DNA of 64,000 nucleotides from assembly GCF_024197615.1 (NCBI RefSeq), contig NZ_JAKUKE010000004.1:62001-126000 (forward strand), read 5' to 3'. Under the pieces are notes generated by a model. That model worked only from the letters and a program-made list of their open reading frames with translations. It searched no databases and was not told where the DNA came from. This document shows positions 17,559-26,692 of the stretch, piece by piece. How positions within the stretch are numbered: the first letter of the stretch is position 1; every line of letters begins with the position of its first letter. The DNA is from Desulfuromonas sp. KJ2020 (lineage in GTDB: Bacteria > Desulfobacterota > Desulfuromonadia > Desulfuromonadales > SZUA-540). The translations under genes and the position numbers were made by a program.

Positions 17559-18868
17559 CCGGTCCCGTCTCGGTACTGCATCTGACGGCCCACCTGGGGG
17601 GTGGCGTGGGTAAGGCTCTAAGCGGCCTCATCCTCAATACCCCGGCGCAGGGGGGGATCCGTCATGCCATCGCCTGCCTGGAGCGCCCCGAGAAAACCCA
17701 GTTCATCGATCCGCTTATTGACTCGGGGTGTCCCGTGGCGATCGCCCCAGACCCGAAGAACCTCGCCCGCATGATCGAAGAAGCGGATGTCGTCCAGCTC
17801 GAATGGTGGGGACATCCCGCCCCCATGGCCGCGCTCTGCGCAGGGCCTATGCCGGCCATGCGGTTGCTGCTCTGGTGTCACGTCTCGGGAATCCATACGC
17901 CTGTTATCCCTCAGGGGCTGATCCGCTCGGCGCATCGCTGTCTCTTTACCTCGCCCTGCACGTACGAGGCCCCGGAAGTCGTCGGGCTGTCTCCGGATCA
18001 GAATTCCAGGCTGGGTGTGGTGCACAGTGCCGGGGGCTTCGAAGGGCTTCAGCCTCCGGTGAGACAAATCGATGACACCCTGGCGGCCGGTTATCTGGGG
18101 AGCCTGAATTTTGCCAAACTGCACCCTGATTATGTCGAGTTTTTGACAGCGGTGCCGGGGGCGGATTTCCGGGTCCGGGTCATCGGAGACGAAACCAATC
18201 GGGATATTCTCGAGCGGCAATGTCGGGATGCCGGTCGTCCCGGGATGCTCGAATTTCGCGGCTACCGAACGGATATCGCCTCGGAGCTGGCCGCCATCAA
18301 CGTCTTTCCCTACCTGCTCAACCCGCTGCATTACGGCACCTCGGAGAACGCCCTGCTGGAAGCCATGGCCATGGAGGTCGTCCCCATAGTCCTGGATAAT
18401 CCCGCTGAACGCTGCCTGGTTACCGAGGGGGAAACCGGCCTATTTGTCCGAAATCCAAGGGAGTTCGGAGAGGCGATCGACTGGCTTGCCCGCCACCCGC
18501 AGGAACGCCTGAGACTGGGACGACAGGCCTCACTCTTAGTGCGCGAGCGCTTCTCCGTGCATCGGTCGGTTACGGCCTTCGAACGCCTCTACCGGGAGGC
18601 GCGCGAAGAAAAAAAACGGGACGTTGATTTCAACGCACTCTTCGGTCATCACCCCTCAGAGTGGTTTCTGGCGACCCAGCGGCTTCCGGAGATTTTTGCG
18701 CCGGATGGAACGGTATCGCTTGGCATGCTGAGTGCAATGATCCTCCCAGGGCTTCTGGAGAGAACCAAAGGGACCGTCTTTCACTATGCCGCGTATTTCC
18801 CCGAAGATCTCCTCCTGAAGCAGTGGGCCGACCGGCTCGGCAATGTCAACCCCGATAGCGACAGGTGA
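17555..18868 (+). CDS. GT-B glycosyltransferase (family 4-like)
   Basis: The 437-residue protein has a GT-B layout. The N-terminal half begins VLHLTAHLGGGVGKALSGL (acceptor side). The C-terminal donor domain has NPLHYGTSENALLEAMAMEVVPI, matching the E-x7-E family-4 motif, followed by RFSVHRSVTAFERLYREA. The start overlaps the radical SAM stop as ATGA. About 80 extra residues at the C-terminus are of unknown role. It likely transfers one of the island's sugars; the acceptor is unknown. Confidence 0.8.
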   Translation: MTGPVSVLHLTAHLGGGVGKALSGLILNTPAQGGIRHAIACLERPEKTQFIDPLIDSGCPVAIAPDPKNLARMIEEADVVQLEWWGHPAPMAALCAGPMPAMRLLLWCHVSGIHTPVIPQGLIRSAHRCLFTSPCTYEAPEVVGLSPDQNSRLGVVHSAGGFEGLQPPVRQIDDTLAAGYLGSLNFAKLHPDYVEFLTAVPGADFRVRVIGDETNRDILERQCRDAGRPGMLEFRGYRTDIASELAAINVFPYLLNPLHYGTSENALLEAMAMEVVPIVLDNPAERCLVTEGETGLFVRNPREFGEAIDWLARHPQERLRLGRQASLLVRERFSVHRSVTAFERLYREAREEKKRDVDFNALFGHHPSEWFLATQRLPEIFAPDGTVSLGMLSAMILPGLLERTKGTVFHYAAYFPEDLLLKQWADRLGNVNPDSDR

Positions 18869-18872
18869 CAGG

Positions 18873-20087
18873 ATGTCAAGGCTTTCATGCCCGGTGTGCG
18901 GGGCCGCGTCCCCGCGAAATCTTCTTTCTCTCGACTGCGGCAACCTGGATGGTTCCAGCCTCTATCCGACCGTGCGCCTGATGGCCTGTCCGGTCTGCGG
19001 CCATCATTTCAACGATCTGTCCCCCGAAGACATGGCCGGATTGGGACGGTATTACAACGACGAGTATGCTCCGGCCAACCTGAACTCCGTGGTCAAGGAG
19101 GGGGATCTGCCCGGTAGTACCGGCAAGTTCACTTCTGATCGCTACGGGCAGTTGTACGCGTTGATCGCGCCGCATGTGGGGGGGCATGGAGCCGTCCTGG
19201 ATGTTGGCTGTGCGGTGGGTGGCTTTCTCGATTTTCTCAAGGCCCGGGGGTATTCGCATCTGTACGGGGTGGATTTGACCCAGGCCTATGTCGAGGTCGC
19301 CCGCCGGAAAAACTACGATATCCGTCTGGGGGATGCGCAAAGCCTGCCCTTCGATGATCGACTGTTCGATGCCCTGGTTGTCGAGCAGGTTCTCGAACAC
19401 CTGGTGAACCCGGTCGCGGCCTTTCGTGAGGCTGCCCGGGTGCTCAAGCCCGGCGGCGTACTCTGCATCGGCGTCCCTGATGCCGCCCGCTACGACGACT
19501 ATTTCTATTTCGATTTCTACTGGCTGCTGATGCGCGAACACATCCAGCATTTCGATATCGCCAGTCTGAAGCGACTGGCCCATTCCGAAGGTTTTGACCT
19601 GGTCGATTACCAGCAGACCGCTCACCCGATCATGGGGGAGAAGATGGTCATGCCAAATCTTTCAGCCGTCTTCCGCAAACGTTCCGACGAGACCGTCACG
19701 GACACGCCCTGCATGCCGGTGGCACCCTCGGTCTCCCTGGAAAGCTACGTTCAGGAGGAAATCGCCAGACTGGCGCAGAGGCGCCAGAGCCTTGGGCGGA
19801 TCGCCGAAAGCGGCCGCCCGGTTTACGTCTGGGGGATCGGCAGGGAGTTTCTCTATCTCTACGAGGCTGCCGGACTGAAGAACTGCGCTCTTGAGGGGCT
19901 TGTTGATATGAATCCGTTTAAACAAGAGACGGCAACAGTTGGCGGGAGAAAGGTTGTCTCTCCGGATACTCTCTCTGGCGCCAGCGGTGATTCGTGTCTT
20001 CTGATCACCGCGATTGCTCACGACACAACGATTCGTGAACGCCTTGAGTCGCATCAATTGTTTAACGGGGAAATCCTCAATCTTTAA
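18873..20087 (+). CDS. SAM-dependent methyltransferase with N-terminal zinc-ribbon-like motif
   Basis: The 404-residue protein starts with two CPVCG motifs (a Cys4 zinc-binding pattern). A class I methyltransferase domain follows, with motif I VLDVGCAVGGFLDF near residue 109 and VLEHLVNPVAAFREAARVLKPGG. A C-terminal Rossmann-like region has VYVWGIGREFLYLYEAAG. This three-part layout matches the sugar C-methyltransferase family (TylC3-like), so it may add a branch methyl to a keto-sugar. I chose the ATG at 18873 because AGGTGACAGG precedes it; an earlier ATG at 18843 lies inside the previous gene. Confidence 0.78.
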   Translation: MSRLSCPVCGAASPRNLLSLDCGNLDGSSLYPTVRLMACPVCGHHFNDLSPEDMAGLGRYYNDEYAPANLNSVVKEGDLPGSTGKFTSDRYGQLYALIAPHVGGHGAVLDVGCAVGGFLDFLKARGYSHLYGVDLTQAYVEVARRKNYDIRLGDAQSLPFDDRLFDALVVEQVLEHLVNPVAAFREAARVLKPGGVLCIGVPDAARYDDYFYFDFYWLLMREHIQHFDIASLKRLAHSEGFDLVDYQQTAHPIMGEKMVMPNLSAVFRKRSDETVTDTPCMPVAPSVSLESYVQEEIARLAQRRQSLGRIAESGRPVYVWGIGREFLYLYEAAGLKNCALEGLVDMNPFKQETATVGGRKVVSPDTLSGASGDSCLLITAIAHDTTIRERLESHQLFNGEILNL

Positions 20088-20110
20088 CGCCTATCCACAG
20101 TGACATTGTT

Positions 20111-20133
20111 CCCAATAGGAGCGTGTGATTGGG
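20111..20133. other. Small hairpin before the giant fusion gene
   Basis: cccaat (20111-20116) and attggg (20128-20133) form a short stem with an 11-base loop, just upstream of the CGGAGG ribosome binding site of the next gene. No T-run follows, so it is not a terminator; it could affect translation. Low weight. Confidence 0.35.
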
Positions 20134-20152
20134 AAAATCGGAGGTTTTGTAA

Positions 20153-23100
20153 ATGAACAACGCTAGCCCACTGGTCAGTATCGGCGTCGCTATCTATAAC
20201 GAAGAGAAGTTTCTGCGGCGGGCGTTGGAATCTATTCTTTCCCAGGATTATCCCAACATCGAGATCATCATTTGTGACAATGCTTCAACCGATAAAACAC
20301 CATCCATCTGTGAAGAGTTTGCAGAAAAATACGCGCATGTTTCCTACTACCGATCCGATGAGAACGTCGGAGCCCATGCGAATGGATTCAAAGCCATCCA
20401 TTTGGCCAAGGGGAAGTATTACATGTATGCCCCTGGGCACGATCTCTGGGATCCGTCCTTTGTCTCCAAGGCTGTATCCCTTATGGAGGAAGATCCGGAG
20501 GTCGTCCTCTGTTATTCCCGAACCATGCGGATCGATACGGAAGGCAATCCCTTGGGCCTGGCCAATAACAGTTGGGATCTTCGCGGGTTGTCTCCTGTTG
20601 AACGCCTGACGTACCTGGTCAATCATCTTTCGGGAGGAGATCCCTGTAATGGCTTGATCCGCCTCAAGGATTTGAAAAAATTCGATCGCAAATTTGTATG
20701 GGGCTTTGATCAGGTGATGCTCGCCTATTTTACCCTGGCTGGCTCCATTGCCCACATTCCCGAATCCCTGTTTTTCTGGAGGGTGACCGACGACGAAAAC
20801 GTCGAGGTCCGTAGAGCCACCGTCCCGCAGGACAACGACCCGGGGAACAGCCGCAAGCTGCTGAACATGTCGATGATGGAGCTCTGGCGCCAGATGGGGG
20901 AGGCCACCCTGGCTGTTGTCAACGAATCCGATCTCGACATGTCCGACAAGCTCGCCTGCAAGGAAGCTGTGCGTCAGTGCTTTACCCGCCGTTATGGTGT
21001 GCAGTGGAATGAGGTGATCCCGTCTGAACTGAACCCGGACGGGCAGAACGTCCTCCTTGTGACCTCGGCCCCGCCCCAGCAGACCCCGTTCTACACGACC
21101 GAAAAAAGACCGCCTATCGGTGTCGGCTTTCTCATTGCCGTACTGCGGGATGCCGGCCATAACGTGTTTTTTATCGATAACTATCTTAAGCCCAGTGACT
21201 TTCTGGAAACGGACTACCTGCAGCGCCATCAGATCGACATGGTTGGGATATACACCAACACCATCTGTTTCCGCGACAGCCTGCGCATGATCCGCCGGCT
21301 CGACGCCATGCGTCAGAACGGCACCTGGCAAGGTCGTATCGTGGTGGGTGGCCCCCATGCTTCAGTATCGCCGCAAACCATCCCGGAGTGCGTGGACCAT
21401 ATCGTTCTCGGCGAGGGGGAATATGCGCTGAGGGACATCGTTGCAGGCAAAGTGCAGGAACGCATAGTCCAGTATCCGCCCATCAAAGACCTGGATTCAC
21501 TCCCCATGCCGGCATGGGATTATTTTGCCGACATGCCTTATAACTGGGGAGGGAACTGGCTTCCCGAGGGTCCGGTGTTTACCATGAATACCAGCCGGGG
21601 GTGCCCTTTCGATTGCACATTTTGCTCGGTCGGCTCAATTTGGGGGCGACGGTACGTCTGTTTTTCCCCAGAGAGGATCGTTGCCGAAATCGAGCATCTC
21701 AAGACGAACTACGGGGTGCGGGGCATCTATTTCCGTGAGGACAATTTCACGCTGAACAAGAAACGGTTGGAGGCTTTTTGTCAGCTCATGGTGGAAAGGG
21801 AGGTCAACATTCCTTGGGTCTGCGAGACCCGGGCCTCTTCTCTTGATGAGGAAACCGTGGATATGATGGCCAAAGCTGGAGCCAAAGGTGCCTACATCGG
21901 TGTGGAGAGCGGCTCTCAACGACTGCTTGATTTTATGCATAAGGACATCAAACTGGAGGATGTCCGCCGTGCGTTCCGCTTGTGCCGCGAGAAGGGTATC
22001 AATACGGCTGCTAGTATGATTGTCGGGGTGCCTGGGGAAACCGAAGATGATTTGAGGAAAAGCCAGGAACTGCTTGTAGAAATCAAGCCAACGGTTACCT
22101 GGTTTAATATCTTTGTCGGCATTCCTGACAGCAACCTCTATAAACATGTACTTGAAAACCGACTCTATCAATTTATCGATGACCGGGGCTTGGTCTATTT
22201 GCATGGGCACAATAGCCACGTCGATCGTTATTACGGTGGAGACTCCCAGGCCAAGATTCCTTTTGACCGTTCTCGTGAAGAAGATTCCTCCAGTCCCAAA
22301 GTCAGTGTGCTTTTGTCGGTATACAACGGTGAAAAATATCTACCGGAGGCGCTGGATAGTATTTTTGCCCAAACTTTCCAGGATTTCGAGCTGATAGTGG
22401 TCGATGACGGTAGCACGGATCGTACTCCAGAGATACTTCTCCAGTACAGGGACAGCCGCACACTCATTTACCGCAACCAAGAAAACATGGGCCTGACCCG
22501 GTCCCTTAACCTTGGATTGAAGTTCTGTCGTGGGGATTATGTTGCCCGCATGGATGCAGACGACATTTCTGCACCCCAGCGTCTGGAGAGACAGGTTCGG
22601 TTTTTAGAGGAAAACCCGGATCACGCTCTTGTAGGCAGCAGTTACTGCATACTGGATGATGATGGTAAAAAAACCGGCCTTGTTGAAGTCCTGACAGACT
22701 CGGAGTCCCTTAAAAAAGGGCTCATTCAGCAGAACTGGTTTGGGCATGGCAGTGTTGTGATGCGAAGGAAGGCACTCGAAAGTGTTGGAGGCTACAACGA
22801 GGAATACCTCTATGCCCAGGATTACGATCTTTTCTTGAGGATTTCAGAGCACTTCGAGGTAGCAAACCTGTCCGCTCCCCTTTTCTTTTGGCGAAAAGCC
22901 CTTGGAGGAATTTCACAAAGAAAGGCGCAGGAGCAACAGGCATTTGCCCAATTGGCCCGGAGGGAAGCGATAGCCCGCCGTCAGAGATTAAAATCAGGTG
23001 CACGGGAAAGCGTTGAGAATAAACCCAAGGTCTCAGTCATCGTCCCCACCTACAATCGCCTGGAAATTCTTCGCGAGGCACTTCAGAGTATATTGGCTCA

Positions 23101-26086
23101 GAGTTATCACGATTTCGAGATCATTGTTGTCAATGATGCTGGAGCTCCCGTGGAGGAGGTGATTGCATCCCTTGACGTCGAGGGCCGTATCACTTATGTG
23201 CGCCATTCCCTAAATAAGGGGCTAGCAGCGGCTAGGAATACCGGGATCCAAAACGCACGGGGCAAATACATCGCCTATCTCGATGATGATGATATCTTTT
23301 TCCCCAACCATATCGAACTATTGGTCAATCACCTCGAATCCAGCGGCGACAAAATTGCCTATACGGATGCTTATCGGGGCTATCAAGAGAAACAAGGTGA
23401 TCAGTGGGTGGTGACCCGCCGGGACATCCCCTATTCACTGGATTTCGATTCCGACAGGATTCTCGTAGACAATTTCGTGCCAGTCCTCTGCTTTATGCAT
23501 GAGCGATCCGTATTAGATGAAGTGGGAGGGTTTGACGAAACTTTAAAACGCCACGAGGATTGGGACCTCTGGATACGGGTTTCCAGCAAATATCGTCCGT
23601 ACCATTTGAAACAGGTAACCTGTGAGTTCCGCTCCCGCTCGGACGGGTCCTCCATGACGGGTGGTCAGGTCGGTGAATTTTATAAGACCTGTCAGCAAAT
23701 TTATAAAAAATATGCTGATTGGGTTGCCGATAAGCCCTCGGTACGCAGAGCTCAGGAGGCGAATCTGGTCAACTATCAGGTTAACCAGGCACTTGAGCTG
23801 TCAAAAGGAGTGAATAATCTGACGACGGGCATTCGTCGCCTGGAAGAGCTTCTGGTTTCATGGCCACAGATGGCAACCGTTCATAACGCCTTAGGGTATT
23901 TGCATGCCCAGGCAGCCAACAGGGCGAAGGCGATAAAATATCTGAAAGAAGCAGTACGCCTTGAGCCTCAGTCGGAGCTCTATCGCAACAATCTGGCCAT
24001 CGTTGTGTCTTCTCCCGACAATGCCGGGACGGATAAAGAAAGCAATGCAAAAACGTACCTCGAAAAAGGAGAGCAGGCCTTTGGCGAAGGCGACTTCGAT
24101 TTGGCTGCCCTCTATTTTGAAAGGTTACTTGGGATCGACGAGAACAATCTGGACGCTTTGAATAATCTGGGAGTCGTCGCGTTTAAACAGGGGCAGGTGG
24201 CGGAAGCCAGGCGGTTTTTCGAGCGGTGTCTGCGAATCAAGCCCGGATTCGACGAAGCCCTGCAGAACCTGCAGATGTGCGACAAGGCACGGGAAACGAA
24301 TGCGGGTGATCTGGTTGATGGAATTGAAGCCCTGCTGCGCCGGGGCGAGGAGCTTTTTGGCCAGGGGGACCTCGACGGAGCGAGCGACTGCTTCCTGCAG
24401 GTGCTTCATCTGGATGCCGCTCACATCGAAGCCCTCAACAACTTGGGGGTAGTGGCGATCCAGGTCGGACAGAGCGAAGATGCCCTGGTTTTTGTCGACA
24501 AGGCCCTGGCGATCAACCCGTACTTTGTCCAGGCGCTGGAGAACCGCGCGGCGATTCTGCATCACCTTGGGCGCGATAAAGACGCCGAAACGGTCGATGC
24601 GCGCCTTTCCGCCGTGCGTGGCGATGTCGAGAAACTGATTGCCGTCGGGGAGGAGGCCTTTGTCGCTGGCGATATCGTCAAGGCGTCCCAGGCCTTTGAC
24701 AGCGCCCTGGCTTTCGATCCCCAGCAGCGCGATGCCCTGAATAATCTGGGGGTGATTGCCTACCAGCAGGGAGAGGTGGATGACGCCCGGGCGCTGTTCG
24801 AGAAATGCCTGCACAGTGATCCCGACTTTGCCGAGGCCCGGCAGAACCTGCAAATGTGCGACGCTGCGCCGGAACCGGCATTACTTGAAGCCACCCCAGA
24901 CGAGCCCCCATATTTCTCCGTCATCACCTGCAGCATCGATGACGAGAAGTTCGCCCGGCTGCAATCGAGCCTGTTTAAAGCCTTCAAGGAGCCGGTCGAA
25001 CTGATCCGCATCGACGATGCCCGCTCGCTGTGCGAAGGCTACAACCGTGGCCTGCTCGAGGCCCGCGGCGAGGCGGTGGTGTTCTGCCACGACGATATTG
25101 AATTTCTCAACGAAAACCTGGGAGAACGTCTGCGACAGGACCTTGAGATGAGCGATCTTGTTGGGGTAGCGGGGACGACTCGGCTGGTCGAGGGGAGCTG
25201 GATCGCCGCCGGACAGCCCCATATCCACGGCCAAGTAGCCCATCTGGTCAAGGACCGCCCTGGGGTGATCAGTCTCTGCATGTACGGCAACGGCAGAGAT
25301 CCTGAACACGTGACTGACGTGCAGGCTCTCGACGGGCTTTTCTTTGCGGTCAAAAGACCGGTGCTGGAGCAGATCCGTTTCGACGAGGCGACCTTTGACG
25401 GATTTCACCTCTATGACCTTGATTTTACCTATGCAGCCTACCTGAAGGGATTCCACCTGATGATCGATCACGGCATTCATCTTCTGCATGCCTCGGGCGG
25501 AAATTACGATCAGGCCTGGTCCGGTTATGCTGAAGCCTTCAACCAAAAATATCGAGAAAGGCTGGCAACGCGGGAGGAACCTGTCATCCGCTTTTTCAAG
25601 GGACTTCTCTTCGATGACCTCGCAGCGGTGAAGCAGGAGATGGCGCGTTATCCCGGCCTGAATGCCCTGCGGTATGAAGGGGGGCAGCTGTCCCTGAATT
25701 CCGAGACGGAAGGGAGAGTTGAACTTGACACGGTCGCCTCACTGCCTCTGGACTCCGGCAATCTCGACTATGCCCGACTGGTCCACAATCCCAACGAACT
25801 AGGCGATAAAGTTGGGGTCATGCGGGAGCTAGCCAGGGCTCTGCGGCCCGGCGGTGTGGTCGAGATCCTGCTGCCCCTGAAGAAAAAAAAGGGAGGGCGC
25901 CTGGGGATCCCCGGCTCGTGGCAACTAGGTGACCTGTTCGGCTTCGCCTCCAACCCCCCCGAGGGGCAACCCGTGGTTCGCCATGCGGACCTGAGAAATC
26001 ATTTCATCATGCAGGCTATGGTGGAGAAAGAAACCCACGGGGATCGTCCCTATCTGCATGTCATTTATAGTCGGACCGCAGCCTGA
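20153..26086 (+). CDS. 1977-residue fusion: GT2, B12-binding radical SAM, GT2, GT2, TPR, GT-like, methyltransferase-like
   Basis: One unbroken frame encodes seven segments. (1) A GT2-like domain, residues 6-220, with PLVSIGVAIYNEEKF but GHD where the DxD is expected. (2) A cobalamin-binding-like domain, about 300-470. (3) A radical SAM core with Cys484, Cys488 and Cys491 in RGCPFDCTFC. (4) A GT2 domain, about 715-930, with VVDDGSTD and RMDADD. (5) A GT2 domain, about 958-1170, with YLDDDD and EDWDLW. (6) TPR repeats, about 1240-1575, as three similar modules of roughly 95 residues. (7) A GT-like domain, about 1585-1850 (VVFCHDDIEFL), and a tail ending with ELARALRPGGVVEILLP, like the end of a methyltransferase but lacking motif I. 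A CGGAGG site lies 8 bases before the ATG. It is the last island gene and probably builds and transfers a modified glycan. Confidence 0.85.
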   Translation: MNNASPLVSIGVAIYNEEKFLRRALESILSQDYPNIEIIICDNASTDKTPSICEEFAEKYAHVSYYRSDENVGAHANGFKAIHLAKGKYYMYAPGHDLWDPSFVSKAVSLMEEDPEVVLCYSRTMRIDTEGNPLGLANNSWDLRGLSPVERLTYLVNHLSGGDPCNGLIRLKDLKKFDRKFVWGFDQVMLAYFTLAGSIAHIPESLFFWRVTDDENVEVRRATVPQDNDPGNSRKLLNMSMMELWRQMGEATLAVVNESDLDMSDKLACKEAVRQCFTRRYGVQWNEVIPSELNPDGQNVLLVTSAPPQQTPFYTTEKRPPIGVGFLIAVLRDAGHNVFFIDNYLKPSDFLETDYLQRHQIDMVGIYTNTICFRDSLRMIRRLDAMRQNGTWQGRIVVGGPHASVSPQTIPECVDHIVLGEGEYALRDIVAGKVQERIVQYPPIKDLDSLPMPAWDYFADMPYNWGGNWLPEGPVFTMNTSRGCPFDCTFCSVGSIWGRRYVCFSPERIVAEIEHLKTNYGVRGIYFREDNFTLNKKRLEAFCQLMVEREVNIPWVCETRASSLDEETVDMMAKAGAKGAYIGVESGSQRLLDFMHKDIKLEDVRRAFRLCREKGINTAASMIVGVPGETEDDLRKSQELLVEIKPTVTWFNIFVGIPDSNLYKHVLENRLYQFIDDRGLVYLHGHNSHVDRYYGGDSQAKIPFDRSREEDSSSPKVSVLLSVYNGEKYLPEALDSIFAQTFQDFELIVVDDGSTDRTPEILLQYRDSRTLIYRNQENMGLTRSLNLGLKFCRGDYVARMDADDISAPQRLERQVRFLEENPDHALVGSSYCILDDDGKKTGLVEVLTDSESLKKGLIQQNWFGHGSVVMRRKALESVGGYNEEYLYAQDYDLFLRISEHFEVANLSAPLFFWRKALGGISQRKAQEQQAFAQLARREAIARRQRLKSGARESVENKPKVSVIVPTYNRLEILREALQSILAQSYHDFEIIVVNDAGAPVEEVIASLDVEGRITYVRHSLNKGLAAARNTGIQNARGKYIAYLDDDDIFFPNHIELLVNHLESSGDKIAYTDAYRGYQEKQGDQWVVTRRDIPYSLDFDSDRILVDNFVPVLCFMHERSVLDEVGGFDETLKRHEDWDLWIRVSSKYRPYHLKQVTCEFRSRSDGSSMTGGQVGEFYKTCQQIYKKYADWVADKPSVRRAQEANLVNYQVNQALELSKGVNNLTTGIRRLEELLVSWPQMATVHNALGYLHAQAANRAKAIKYLKEAVRLEPQSELYRNNLAIVVSSPDNAGTDKESNAKTYLEKGEQAFGEGDFDLAALYFERLLGIDENNLDALNNLGVVAFKQGQVAEARRFFERCLRIKPGFDEALQNLQMCDKARETNAGDLVDGIEALLRRGEELFGQGDLDGASDCFLQVLHLDAAHIEALNNLGVVAIQVGQSEDALVFVDKALAINPYFVQALENRAAILHHLGRDKDAETVDARLSAVRGDVEKLIAVGEEAFVAGDIVKASQAFDSALAFDPQQRDALNNLGVIAYQQGEVDDARALFEKCLHSDPDFAEARQNLQMCDAAPEPALLEATPDEPPYFSVITCSIDDEKFARLQSSLFKAFKEPVELIRIDDARSLCEGYNRGLLEARGEAVVFCHDDIEFLNENLGERLRQDLEMSDLVGVAGTTRLVEGSWIAAGQPHIHGQVAHLVKDRPGVISLCMYGNGRDPEHVTDVQALDGLFFAVKRPVLEQIRFDEATFDGFHLYDLDFTYAAYLKGFHLMIDHGIHLLHASGGNYDQAWSGYAEAFNQKYRERLATREEPVIRFFKGLLFDDLAAVKQEMARYPGLNALRYEGGQLSLNSETEGRVELDTVASLPLDSGNLDYARLVHNPNELGDKVGVMRELARALRPGGVVEILLPLKKKKGGRLGIPGSWQLGDLFGFASNPPEGQPVVRHADLRNHFIMQAMVEKETHGDRPYLHVIYSRTAA

Positions 26087-26123
26087 TCAGGCGGCCTGTC
26101 AGATTTTTTGACCAGAAATTGTT

Positions 26124-26168
26124 GAAAAGGACTACCAGATGTCTACAGACATTCTGGTAGTCCTTTTC
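26124..26168 (+). terminator. Terminator after the glycan island
   Basis: A stem of about 20 base pairs (aaaaggactaccag... with ...ctggtagtcctttt, one bulge) spans 26124-26168 and contains a T-run in its right arm. It separates the island from the flgM operon; because of its symmetry it may work in both directions. Confidence 0.8.
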
Positions 26169-26204
26169 ACGTCCTGTTTCTTAAAGCACTTCTTGATTTT
26201 TTCC

Positions 26205-26232
26205 TAAAGTTCTCTCCATCTCCCTCCGATAA
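26205..26232 (+). promoter_or_regulatory. FliA (sigma-28) promoter of the flgM operon
   Basis: TAAA (26205-26208), a 16-base spacer and TCCGATAA (26225-26232) match the FliA consensus TAAA-N15/16-GCCGATAA. The start site would be near 26239, about 80 bases before flgM. A FliA promoter ahead of flgM, flgN, flgK and flgL is the expected late-gene arrangement. Confidence 0.75.
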
Positions 26233-26318
26233 GACAGGCAAGAGCAGGTATCTTGCCGATGTTTTATGTTTCTTTGCTACGATTAAAATGAATAATTTTT
26301 ATCGATAAGGGGATGACC

Positions 26319-26690
26319 ATGACGATCAAAATTTCTGGCGACAAGGGGCTTGGGCCTCTGGATGGGTTGAAAAAAAACCAGAAGGCACAGGCCGACACCG
26401 ATAAATCAAAAGCGGGCGCTACAGACAAGGTGAGTTTTTCCTCTGCACTGCAGCAAGCCGCTCAGACTCAGGAAGCCAAAGGTGCAGTGCGTGCCGAGTC
26501 CATGGAGAAAGTCGCTTTCTCACCGCTTATTCTGGAGATGAGTCATCTGCAGGATGGTGGCTCTTCTGAAGTGTCTGCCCGTCAACAGAAAATAGCCGCG
26601 CTCAAGGCGCAGATCGCTGAGGGCTCTTATCAGCCAGACCTCAAGCAGGTAGCGGCCAGCTTGCTCAAGTTTGTCGCAGGGGAGAAGTAA
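26319..26690 (+). CDS. flgM: Anti-sigma-28 factor FlgM
   Basis: FlgM binds FliA and is exported once the hook is complete. The product (123 residues from the ATG at 26319) has a disordered, polar N-terminal half and a helical C-terminus with ARQQKIAALKAQIAEGSYQP, the classic FlgM sigma-binding motif. I prefer the ATG at 26319 because AAGGGG ends 6 bases upstream; an ATG at 26313 sits almost on the ribosome binding site. Its own FliA-type promoter gives feedback control. Confidence 0.92.
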   Translation: MTIKISGDKGLGPLDGLKKNQKAQADTDKSKAGATDKVSFSSALQQAAQTQEAKGAVRAESMEKVAFSPLILEMSHLQDGGSSEVSARQQKIAALKAQIAEGSYQPDLKQVAASLLKFVAGEK

Positions 26691-26692
26691 TC

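Noticed and set aside
20285-21358. A 357-codon - strand frame opposite the start of the giant gene
   Set aside because: Composition and lack of motifs mark it as a shadow; the + strand GT2 and cobalamin-binding segments are convincing.
25745-26083. C-terminal tail of the giant protein as a complete methyltransferase
   Set aside because: It has the late LRPGG region but no glycine-rich SAM motif I, so only a methyltransferase-like remnant is claimed.
26281-26308. Second FliA promoter at the flgM start (TAAA ... ATCGATAA)
   Set aside because: Spacing is only 13 bases and it overlaps the ribosome binding region; the site at 26205-26232 is better.
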